A DNA stretch of 28,878 nucleotides. It comes from Anaerolineae bacterium. Lineage in GTDB: Bacteria > Chloroflexota > Anaerolineae > JAAYZQ01. Numbering within the stretch: position 1 is the first letter of the stretch; each line of letters begins with the position of its first letter. Positions 22,816-28,878 of this stretch are shown piece after piece. The notes under the pieces are model-generated. The model was not told the origin of the DNA, searched no databases, and saw only the letters and a list, made by a program, of their open reading frames with translations. A program made the translations under genes and the position numbers. The DNA lies in NCBI GenBank assembly GCA_016929795.1, contig JAFGIA010000309.1, positions 1 through 28,878 on the forward strand, given 5' to 3'.

Positions 22816-24645
22816 CTATGCCGTTGTCATCACCGGTGCCAGCAGTGCCTCGAATTCAGCCTCAGCCAGCGTCTCTGTCCGGATCAACTCCTGCGCCAGC
22901 TTGTCGAGCATGTCGCGATGGGTTTCCATCACGTCGAGTGCGCGCCTGTGGGCACGCTGGATGATCTCGCGGACCTCCGAGTCGATGCGACGTGCCACCG
23001 ACTCGCTGTAGTTGCGATGCTCCGACATGCTGCGCCCGAGAAAGACGAGCTCTTCTCTCTCGCCAAAGGTCATTGGCCCCAGCTCGTCGCTCATGCCATA
23101 TTCCATAACCATCTTGCGCGCGAGCTCGGTGGCGCGCTCCAGGTCGTTGCTGGCCCCTGTCGTCGCGCGGTGGAACACCACTTCCTCGGCTGCCCTGCCG
23201 CCGAGCATCGTCACCAGCTCCGCCTCGAACTTGGTGCGGTTGGCCAGGTAGCGATCTTGGTCGGGCAGGATCATGGTGTAGCCGCCGGCCATGCCGCGCG
23301 CGATGATGGTCACCTTGCGTACCTTGTCGGCCAGGGGAGTGACGGCGGCGGCCAGGGCGTGGCCTGCCTCGTGGTAGGCGACGATTTCTTTTTCCTCGTC
23401 GGTAATCACCCGGCTGCGACGCTCGGGGCCGGCGATTACCCGGTCGATCGCCTCTCGAAACTCGACCATGTCGATCGTCTTTTTGTTGGCACGCGCCGCC
23501 AGGATCGCTGCCTCGTTGACCAGGCTCTCGATGTCGGCGCCCACAAAGCCGGGGGTCTGCCGGGCCAGTGCCGCCAGGTCGACGTCGGGCCCCAGCGGCT
23601 TGCCGCGCACGTGCACACGCAAGATCTCTTCGCGGCCATTCATGTCGGGCCGGTCGAGCACCACCCGCCGGTCGAACCGGCCGGGCCGGAGCAGTGCCGG
23701 GTCGAGAATGTCGGGCCGGTTGGTGGCGGCGATGACGATCACGTTGGTATCGGTGTCGAATCCGTCCATCTCGACCAGGATCTGGTTCAGGGTCTGCTCG
23801 CGCTCGTCGTGCGATCCGCCCAGCCCTGCGCCGCGATGCCGGCCCACCGCGTCGATCTCGTCGACAAAGACGATGCACGGTGAGTTGCGCTTGGCCTGGT
23901 CAAACAGGTCACGCACGCGGCTGGCACCGACGCCGACAAACATCTCGACGAACTCGGAGCCGGAAATCGAAAAGAAGGGCACGCCCGCCTCGCCCGATAC
24001 GGCTTTGGCCATCAGGGTCTTGCCTGTGCCTGGCGCGCCCATCAGAATCACCCCCTTTGGGATGCGCGCGCCGAGCGCGATGAACTTTTGCGGTTCTTTG
24101 AGAAACTCGACCACCTCGGCCAGTTCCTGCTTGGCTTCTTCCACGCCTGCCACGTCATCAAATGTGATCGTCGGCTTTTCACCACTGAACATGCGTGCGC
24201 GGCTTTTGCCGAAGGAGAGTGCCTGGTTCCCGCTGCTTTGCGCCTGGCGAAACACAAAGAGGAAAAAGACAGTGATGATCACCAGGCCTAGCAGCCAACT
24301 AATCGTCCCGAGCCAGTTGAGAATGCCGCTCGGCCGTGCTACGTTGATTTCTACCTGCTGGAGTTGCTCGCTTGTTACACCCAGGTTGCCCAGTGTTTCG
24401 ACGAGGCTGGTATCCGGCTCTTTGGTCGAGCGTGCCAGGGCGCCGTCCGTCCGCTCCACGTACAGCGTCTGATCCTCGATCGTGATGGTGGCGACCTCCC
24501 CTGCCTTGATCTCGCTGGCGAGTGACTGGAGCGAGATCATTTCCTCCTCTGGTGCGCGCGCACTGAATTGGTTATATACAAAAAAGGCGACAAGTGAGGC
24601 GATGACCAGGTATGCCGCCCAGCGCATAATTGTTCGTGTATCCAA
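22816..24645 (-). CDS. ftsH: ATP-dependent zinc metalloprotease FtsH
   Basis: 609 aa from TTG 24645, with GGAGG 6 bases upstream. Domain order is standard: a membrane helix (8-24), a small extracytoplasmic domain, a second helix (112-132), then an AAA+ domain with Walker A GAPGTGKT (203-210), Walker B FVDEID (260-265) and the second region of homology [21 protein letters not shown], and the peptidase site HEAGH (425-429) with the later Asp ligand in [11 protein letters not shown]. FtsH is a membrane-anchored hexamer that unfolds and degrades membrane and short-lived cytosolic proteins. The length is near the family norm. It is expressed from a promoter divergent from pheS. Confidence 0.97.
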   Translation of the reverse strand: MDTRTIMRWAAYLVIASLVAFFVYNQFSARAPEEEMISLQSLASEIKAGEVATITIEDQTLYVERTDGALARSTKEPDTSLVETLGNLGVTSEQLQQVEINVARPSGILNWLGTISWLLGLVIITVFFLFVFRQAQSSGNQALSFGKSRARMFSGEKPTITFDDVAGVEEAKQELAEVVEFLKEPQKFIALGARIPKGVILMGAPGTGKTLMAKAVSGEAGVPFFSISGSEFVEMFVGVGASRVRDLFDQAKRNSPCIVFVDEIDAVGRHRGAGLGGSHDEREQTLNQILVEMDGFDTDTNVIVIAATNRPDILDPALLRPGRFDRRVVLDRPDMNGREEILRVHVRGKPLGPDVDLAALARQTPGFVGADIESLVNEAAILAARANKKTIDMVEFREAIDRVIAGPERRSRVITDEEKEIVAYHEAGHALAAAVTPLADKVRKVTIIARGMAGGYTMILPDQDRYLANRTKFEAELVTMLGGRAAEEVVFHRATTGASNDLERATELARKMVMEYGMSDELGPMTFGEREELVFLGRSMSEHRNYSESVARRIDSEVREIIQRAHRRALDVMETHRDMLDKLAQELIRTETLAEAEFEALLAPVMTTA

Positions 24646-24672
24646 CTTTTGCCTCCATCTAGTGTCTGCGCT

Positions 24673-24701
24673 AGTCTAGCACATAGATGGGGGAGTGTCA
24701 A
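24673..24701 (-). promoter_or_regulatory. ftsH promoter
   Basis: TTGACA (24701-24696), 17 bp, TAGACT (24678-24673) with TGC as extended -10. The -35 overlaps the first TCAAGTAA box, so a binding protein there could repress ftsH. Confidence 0.8.
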
Positions 24702-24736
24702 GTAAGCCTGTTTACTTAAAAACCTGGTTTACTTGA
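24698..24736. repeat. AAGTAA/TTTACTT boxes between the ftsH and pheS promoters
   Basis: TCAAGTAA (24698-24705) is repeated inverted as TTACTTGA (24729-24736), with a further TTTACTT at about 24711-24717. The last two copies are each preceded by CCTG. The boxes touch the -35 elements of both divergent promoters, as operator sites often do. Confidence 0.55.
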
Positions 24737-24737
24737 T

Positions 24738-24765
24738 TTGACAAATGGCTCCAGTTGGATATAAT
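24738..24765 (+). promoter_or_regulatory. Promoter of the pheS-pheS-pheT operon
   Basis: TTGACA (24738-24743), 16 bp, TATAAT (24760-24765), both consensus hexamers. Transcription should begin near 24772 and enter the T-box leader. Confidence 0.88.
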
Positions 24766-24771
24766 AACTCC

Positions 24772-25107
24772 CGCCAACCGAAAAGCGAAAGGCGATGACG
24801 GAGAGGAGTACGCGGGGGAAGGCCACCAGGGAGGCGGGGTCATAGACTGCAAGCCCTGCCGGGAAAGAGCCCGCAGAAGTTCGCTCCCGAGCCGACGGGT
24901 GAAATCGAATTAGAGATTAGAAATTGGAGAGTAGCCCGCTCCGGAAGTCCACCGTTACCCGGACAGTCGATCGCGTATGCGTGCTGGCACGCACGTTGTC
25001 GGCGTAATGAGAGGGCCGGGCCGGGCGCTGTGCCGCCAGGACCGGTCAAGTGGGGTGGTACCGCGGGAGCCAATCGCTCTCGTCCCTGGGGGACGAGAGC
25101 GATTTTT
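24772..25107 (+). promoter_or_regulatory. T-box riboswitch, phenylalanine-type, with terminator
   Basis: The leader fills most of the 492-base gap between ftsH and pheS. Stem I begins with GATGACGGAGAGGAGTA (24794-24810); GGAG (24800-24803) can pair with CTCC (24884-24887), and GCGGG (24812-24816) with CCCGC (24870-24874). The internal loop left open carries AGTA on one side and TTC (24880-24882), a Phe codon, on the other. The canonical T-box AAGTGGGGTGGTACCGCGG is at 25048-25066; its TGGT (25056-25059) would bind the tRNA ACCA end. The terminator stem 25073-25086/25090-25103 (14 bp) ends in a T-run (25103-25107). Uncharged tRNA-Phe should allow read-through into the synthetase genes. A 7-bp repeat lies inside at 24910-24930. 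Confidence 0.93.
24910..24930 (+). repeat. 7-bp tandem repeat within the T-box leader
   Basis: The units are TTAGAGA, TTAGAAA and TTGGAGA. The first 12 bases, TTAGAGATTAGA, recur exactly at 26174-26185 in the spacer after the first pheS. Confidence 0.65.
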
Positions 25108-25137
25108 GATTTGCGATTCAAGATTCGTGGAGGGAGT

Positions 25138-26163
25138 ATGGCTGAGGAATTGGAAAAGCTGGAAGTGGAAGCGCAGGAGGCGCTGGAGCAGTTGGAGAGC
25201 GAAGAGGCACTCACCGCGTGGCGGTCGGCCTACCTGGGACGCGGCGGGCGCGTGATCGAGGCAGTGCGGGCGGTGGGTACGCTGCCGCCCGAGGAGCGCC
25301 CAGCCTACGGGCGGCGCGCCAACGAGATCAAGCAGGCGCTCGAGGCAGCGCACCAGGCGCGGGCTACGGCACTCAAGGAAGAGGGCCAGGCGCGGTCGCT
25401 CGCTTCCGACGCCGTCGACGTGTCGCTGCCAGGCAGGCGGAGGCAGCCGGGGCGTCTCCACCCATCCACCAGCACGCTGCGCGAGATCTATGCCATCTTT
25501 GCCGAGATGGGTTTCCAGGTGTATCGCGCCCGTGACGTCGAGACAGACGACTATAACTTCAAGTTCTTGAACATGCCGCCGCACCACCCGGCGCGTGACA
25601 TGTGGGACACCTTCTACACTACAGAGCCAGGTGTCATCCTGCGCACCCACACATCGCCGGGCCAGGTGCACGCCATGCGCGAGTACTACCCGGAGCCGGT
25701 GCGTGTCATCCTGCCGGGCATGTGCTACCGCTATGAGCAGATCACGGCCCGCTCCGAGATCATGTTCAACCAGGTGGAGGGGCTTGCCGTGGGCAAGCAG
25801 ATTACCATGGCCGACCTGAAGGGGACGCTCATTCACTTTGCGCGGCGCATGTTCGGCGAGGGGCGCAAGGTCCGTTTTCGCGCCAGCCACTTTCCATTCA
25901 CCGAGCCGAGCGCTGAAGTGGACATGGACTGCATCTTGTGCAAGGGCAAGGGGTGCCGCGTGTGCAAATACACAGGCTGGCTCGAGATCCTGGGCGCCGG
26001 CATGGTCCACCCTGTTGTGCTCCGCTACGGCGGCTACGATCCAGACGTCTATTCCGGGTTTGCGTTTGGCATGGGGCCTGAGCGGATCGCCATGTTAAAG
26101 CACCGGATCGAAGATATTCGGTATTTCTGGGGCAATGATCTGCGTTTCTTGGAGCAGTTCTAG
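25138..26163 (+). CDS. pheS: Phenylalanyl-tRNA synthetase alpha subunit, first copy
   Basis: 341 aa from ATG 25138, after GGAGGGAGT. An N-terminal coiled coil (1-90) precedes the class II catalytic core: GMCYRYEQITARSEIMFNQVEGLAVG (motif 2 region), SHFPFTEPSAEVDM, a four-cysteine knuckle CILCKGKGCRVC, then GWLEILGAGMVHP and the motif 3 GFAFGMGPERIAML. The alpha subunit activates phenylalanine and charges tRNA-Phe as (alpha-beta)2 with PheT. The Ala in GFAFG of the Phe pocket is present. The ARSE motif and the four cysteines recall the PheS type of Bacteroidota and relatives (from memory). Its expression is controlled by the T-box leader. A second, different pheS follows 143 bases on. Confidence 0.96.
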   Translation: MAEELEKLEVEAQEALEQLESEEALTAWRSAYLGRGGRVIEAVRAVGTLPPEERPAYGRRANEIKQALEAAHQARATALKEEGQARSLASDAVDVSLPGRRRQPGRLHPSTSTLREIYAIFAEMGFQVYRARDVETDDYNFKFLNMPPHHPARDMWDTFYTTEPGVILRTHTSPGQVHAMREYYPEPVRVILPGMCYRYEQITARSEIMFNQVEGLAVGKQITMADLKGTLIHFARRMFGEGRKVRFRASHFPFTEPSAEVDMDCILCKGKGCRVCKYTGWLEILGAGMVHPVVLRYGGYDPDVYSGFAFGMGPERIAMLKHRIEDIRYFWGNDLRFLEQF

Positions 26164-26173
26164 AGATCTGATG

Positions 26174-26187
26174 TTAGAGATTAGAGT
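26174..26187 (+). repeat. 7-bp tandem repeat (TTAGAGA, TTAGAGT)
   Basis: Two TTAGAG-type units match the repeat at 24910 over 12 bases. They lie between the two pheS genes. Confidence 0.55.
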
Positions 26188-26199
26188 TTATGCGTTCAC

Positions 26200-26287
26200 C
26201 TTTGCGGGTGGGGCTGAGGCCCTGCGAGTCGGGGGCAGGTAATGGGAGATCTGTCCGCCCGCCTCGGCCCTCCGTCCGGTCCCAAAG
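26200..26287 (+). other. Long imperfect hairpin between the two pheS genes
   Basis: CTTTG (26200-26204) pairs with CAAAG (26283-26287), and GGGCTGAGGC (26211-26220) with GCCTCGGCCC (26261-26270, one G-U). It lacks a T-run and a canonical T-box sequence, so it is not an obvious terminator or second T-box. It could set the relative output of the two pheS genes. Confidence 0.45.
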
Positions 26288-26306
26288 CGCAGAGGGAGGA
26301 TGAACG

Positions 26307-27314
26307 ATGAACGGAAATCTGGAAGAATTGGAACGTGAGGCGATGGCTCGCCTCGACGCGGTCGAGACGCCGGACGCGCTCGCTGCCTGGCGGCGCGGTT
26401 ACCTGGGCCGCCACGGAGCGGTCACCGAGCGGCTGCGTGGGCTTGGGGTGCTGCCCGTGGCCGAGCGCCCCGAGGCGGGCCGGCGCGCCAACGCGCTGAA
26501 ACAGCGCCTGGAATTGGCGGCGGCGACGCGCGAGGAGGCGCTGCGGAGCGCGCCGGAGGCACCGGCGCTCGACGTGACGCTGCCGGGACGGCAACCGGCG
26601 GCAGGCCGCCTGCACCCCGTCAGGGCTACCATGCGCCGGATGTTGGCTGCGTTCGCGCAGATGGGCTTTCAGCCCTTCGAAGGGCGCGACGTCGAGACGG
26701 ACGAATACAACTTTGGGCTGCTCAATATGCCGCCCTACCATCCGGCGCGTGACAGCCACGACACCTTCTACGCGACAGATCCAGGCGTGTTGCTGCGCAC
26801 GCACACCTCGCCGGCACAGGTGCGTGTGATGCGTCAGACCGGTGCGCCGGTGCGTGCCGTGGTGCCAGGCGCCTGCTATCGCTATGACCAGCCTGATGCG
26901 TCGCACAACATCATGTTCTACCAGCTCGAAGGGCTAGCCGTCGGCCGCCACATCCGCATGGGCGACCTATTCGGCGCGATCAGTGGGCTGGCGCGCCTGC
27001 TTTTTGGTGAGGACGTTCGGCTCCGGTTTCGCGGCCACTATTTCCCGTTCACCGAGCCGAGCATCGAGACCGACCTGCAATGCACGGTGTGTGGTGGAGC
27101 CGGCTGCCGGCTGTGCAAGGAGAGCGGCTGGGTGGAGGTTATCCCCGGCGGCATGGTCCACCCGACGGTGCTGCGCAACGGCGGCATCGACCCCGCCGTC
27201 CACACCGGGTTTGCGTTCGGGGCGGGCGTCGACCGCATCGCGGCGCTCTGGTACAGGGTGCCTGATATTCGGATGTTGTATGAAAATGATGTGAGGTTCC
27301 TTGAACAATTCTAG
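26307..27314 (+). CDS. Phenylalanyl-tRNA synthetase alpha subunit, second divergent copy
   Basis: 335 aa from ATG 26307, preceded by GAGGGAGGA; an ATG at 26300 is out of frame. It has the same architecture as its neighbour: coiled coil, PPYHPARDSHDTFYATDPGVLLRTHTSPAQV, GACYRYDQPDASHNIMFYQLEGLAVG, FPFTEPSIETDL, a CTVCGGAGCRLC knuckle and GFAFGAGVDRIAAL. It differs at informative points: motif 2 has DASH, closer to the common DATH form, where the first copy has TARSE; motif 3 has GAGVDR, with Asp replacing the usual Glu; and the lysine-rich tract in the knuckle is changed. Both copies lack the His of FHQ. It may form a second alpha subunit for PheT, or have a modified substrate or regulatory role. 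It is cotranscribed with pheS and pheT. Confidence 0.9.
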   Translation: MNGNLEELEREAMARLDAVETPDALAAWRRGYLGRHGAVTERLRGLGVLPVAERPEAGRRANALKQRLELAAATREEALRSAPEAPALDVTLPGRQPAAGRLHPVRATMRRMLAAFAQMGFQPFEGRDVETDEYNFGLLNMPPYHPARDSHDTFYATDPGVLLRTHTSPAQVRVMRQTGAPVRAVVPGACYRYDQPDASHNIMFYQLEGLAVGRHIRMGDLFGAISGLARLLFGEDVRLRFRGHYFPFTEPSIETDLQCTVCGGAGCRLCKESGWVEVIPGGMVHPTVLRNGGIDPAVHTGFAFGAGVDRIAALWYRVPDIRMLYENDVRFLEQF

Positions 27315-27331
27315 GGGCGGGTAGACCACTA

Positions 27332-27380
27332 GATTGGTAGATTGCTCTTGACCAATCTACCAATCCCCAATCTACCAATA
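27332..27380. repeat. Hairpin and direct repeat before pheT
   Basis: GATTGGTAGATTG (27332-27344) pairs perfectly over 13 bp with 27353-27365, loop of 8. CAATCTACCAAT then recurs at 27368-27379, 15 bases after its first copy at 27353. The left arm is itself a near-tandem of TAGATTGG. It could be an RNA processing site between the pheS genes and pheT. Confidence 0.7.
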
Positions 27381-27400
27381 TACTAACCGGGAGAGCAACT

Positions 27401-28878
27401 ATGAAAGCACCGATCAAGTGGCTAAAGGACTATGTAGACATAACGATCCCGATCGGGGATCTGATCGAGCGACTGACGCTGGCAGGGCTCGAAGTGGGGG
27501 CGGTGGAACGGATCGGCGACTGGTGGGACAGGGAAAAGATCGTCGTCGGCGAGGTGCTTGGGGTGCGCCCTCACCCGGATGCCGACAGGCTGGTGCTGGC
27601 CGACGTGGCGTATGGCGGCGACGAGATCGAGCAGTGCGTCACCGGGGCGCCGAACCTGTTCCCATACAAGGGGGCCGGACCCACAAGCCTGAAGGTGGCG
27701 TTCGCGATGGAGGGGGCCGAACTGTACGACGGGCACCAGGAGGGGTTTGTCAAGATGCGGCTCAAGCGCACCAAGATCAGGGGGGTGCCGTCGCGCGCTA
27801 TGGTTTGCTCGGAGAAAGAGCTGGGGCTGTCGGACGCACACGAGGGGATTATGTTCCTGCCCCCTGAGGCGCCTGTGGGCATGCCGCTGGCCGACTATCT
27901 CGGCGACGTGGTGCTCGACCTCGACCTGACGCCCAACCTGGCGCGCGCATATAACATGCTCGGCGTGGCGCGCGAGGTGGCGGCGCTGACGGGGCAACAA
28001 GTGCGCTACCCCGACACGAGCTGGACGGCCAAGGGGCCGCCAGCAGCGGATCTGGTGAACGTCGTGATCCAGGACCCCGACCTGTGTGCCCGCTTCACCG
28101 CCAGCGTGATCCGCGACGTCGAGATCGGACCGGCGCCGGCCTGGATGCAGGACCGCGTGCGCCTTGCCGGGATGCGCCCGATCAGCAACATCGTCGACAT
28201 CACCAACTATGTTATGTTGGAGTATGGGCAGCCGCTGCACGCGTTCGACTATGACAAGCTGGTGGCACGTGCTGGCGGTGGCAAGCCGACGATCATTGTG
28301 CGGTGTGCCTATCCCGGTGAGACGATGATGACGCTCGACAACGTACTGCGCACCTTCAGTGAGGACACGCTGCTGATCACCGACACAGCCGGCCCGATCG
28401 GCATTGCCGGGGTGATGGGGGGCCTCGAGACCGAGATCGACGACAACACGCGCAACATCCTGCTCGAGGCGGCGAATTTCGATTTCATAAGCATCCGGCG
28501 CACGGCGCAAGAGCTCAAGCTGCCGAGCGAGGCGGCGGCTCGTTTTGGCCGTGGTATTCACCCGACGCTGGCAGAGCTCGGATCGCGCCGCGCCAGCGAG
28601 CTGATGCGTCAACTCGCCCGAGGCACTATCTCGCGCCAGCTCGTCGATACTTACCCGGTGCAGCCGGTGCCCGCCGTCGTGGAATTGACGGCGCAAGAGG
28701 TGATGCGTAACCTGGGCATTGAGTTCGATATGGACGAGGTCAGAGCGATCCTGGAGAGCCTCGAGTTCAAGGTGGAGCGCGTCGGGACAGATACGATCCG
28801 CGCCACTGTGCCCGATCACCGCCTCGACGTCGAGTACCCGGCGGACTTGATTGAAGAGGTGGCGCGCATCTATGGCTA
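27401..28878 (+). CDS. pheT: Phenylalanyl-tRNA synthetase beta subunit, 3' end beyond the window
   Basis: Open from ATG 27401 (GGGAG upstream) to the right edge, 492 codons without a stop; full PheT proteins have about 800. It begins MKAPIKWLKDYVDI, followed by a tRNA-binding (EMAP-like) domain, IVVGEVLGVRPHPDADRLVLADV (about residues 47-70) and VTGAPNLF. The B3/B4 editing-site region follows, with MRPISNIVDITNYVMLEYGQPLHAFDYDKL, IAGVMGGLETEIDDNTRNILLEAANFD, and a B5 start with FDMDEVRAILESLEF. The beta subunit binds tRNA and edits mischarged Tyr-tRNA-Phe. It is the third gene of the T-box operon, 86 bases after the second pheS. Confidence 0.95.
   Translation, partial: MKAPIKWLKDYVDITIPIGDLIERLTLAGLEVGAVERIGDWWDREKIVVGEVLGVRPHPDADRLVLADVAYGGDEIEQCVTGAPNLFPYKGAGPTSLKVAFAMEGAELYDGHQEGFVKMRLKRTKIRGVPSRAMVCSEKELGLSDAHEGIMFLPPEAPVGMPLADYLGDVVLDLDLTPNLARAYNMLGVAREVAALTGQQVRYPDTSWTAKGPPAADLVNVVIQDPDLCARFTASVIRDVEIGPAPAWMQDRVRLAGMRPISNIVDITNYVMLEYGQPLHAFDYDKLVARAGGGKPTIIVRCAYPGETMMTLDNVLRTFSEDTLLITDTAGPIGIAGVMGGLETEIDDNTRNILLEAANFDFISIRRTAQELKLPSEAAARFGRGIHPTLAELGSRRASELMRQLARGTISRQLVDTYPVQPVPAVVELTAQEVMRNLGIEFDMDEVRAILESLEFKVERVGTDTIRATVPDHRLDVEYPADLIEEVARIYG

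Noticed and set aside
26164..26306. A second T-box before the second pheS
   Set aside because: The stretch is only 143 bases and lacks the GGTGG-ACCGCG sequence and a T-run terminator.
25138..27314. The pheS pair as an assembly duplication
   Set aside because: The two proteins differ throughout, including active-site motifs and lengths (341 and 335 aa), so they are real paralogues.
27332..27380. A CRISPR-like repeat
   Set aside because: Only two direct copies of 12 bases, 15 bases apart, and the element is mainly a hairpin; no spacer array or cas gene.

Overview
The window looks like a chromosomal segment of a high-GC, probably non-phototrophic member of the Chloroflexota (Anaerolineae-like). 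This rests on the gene set: a Stay-Green-type Mg-dechelatase homologue, a corrinoid-type MttB methyltransferase, a T-box-controlled pheS-pheT operon, a V4R-domain protein and a large alpha-2-macroglobulin. The lineage is inference; no rRNA or other phylogenetic marker was read. No tRNA, rRNA, CRISPR array, integrase or insertion sequence was seen.

Layout. (1) 1-1747, minus: a nitroreductase followed by tldD, whose 3' end leaves the window. (2) 2045-4283, plus: a three-gene overlapping cluster of a polytopic membrane protein, a cyclopropane-synthase-like SAM methyltransferase and a small membrane protein. (3) 4288-7105, minus: a TauE-like permease with an apparently leaderless promoter, an aldo/keto reductase, a dual-specificity phosphatase and a Stay-Green homologue. 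(4) 7200-7586, minus: a winged-helix-like protein, divergent from (5) 7817-11605, plus: an MTH1-like Nudix hydrolase, an AbgA-like amidohydrolase and a phosphatase-MttB fusion. (6) 11770-12351, plus: a degenerate GH25 protein, convergent with (7) 12428-17392, minus: a thioester alpha-2-macroglobulin with six predicted membrane helices in its middle. (8) 17639-19792, minus: a DNA methyltransferase fused to a probable nuclease domain. (9) 19923-22705, minus: a secreted zinc metalloprotease and a V4R protein separated by a terminator. (10) 22816-24645, minus: ftsH. (11) 24738 to the end, plus: promoter, T-box leader with a UUC (Phe) specifier, two different tandem pheS genes, and pheT running off the right edge.

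How the parts work together. The last block is a phenylalanyl-tRNA synthetase operon sensing uncharged tRNA-Phe; its two alpha-subunit genes before one beta-subunit gene are the oddity. The ftsH and pheS promoters are divergent and share a spacer with repeated TTTACTT/AAGTAA boxes. The A2M and the secreted protease are likely cell-surface proteins. The Nudix-AbgA-MttB cluster looks catabolic or detoxifying, but its substrate cannot be read from sequence.

Nine promoters of one style are visible (TTGnnn, usually a 17-bp spacer, TAnnnT, often with an extended -10 TGn). Many spacers carry short 7-8-bp tandem repeats, some arranged as hairpins. Best candidates for something undescribed: the phosphatase-MttB fusion, the membrane-embedded A2M, the methyltransferase-nuclease fusion, the tandem pheS pair, and the Stay-Green gene in a permease/reductase/phosphatase operon.
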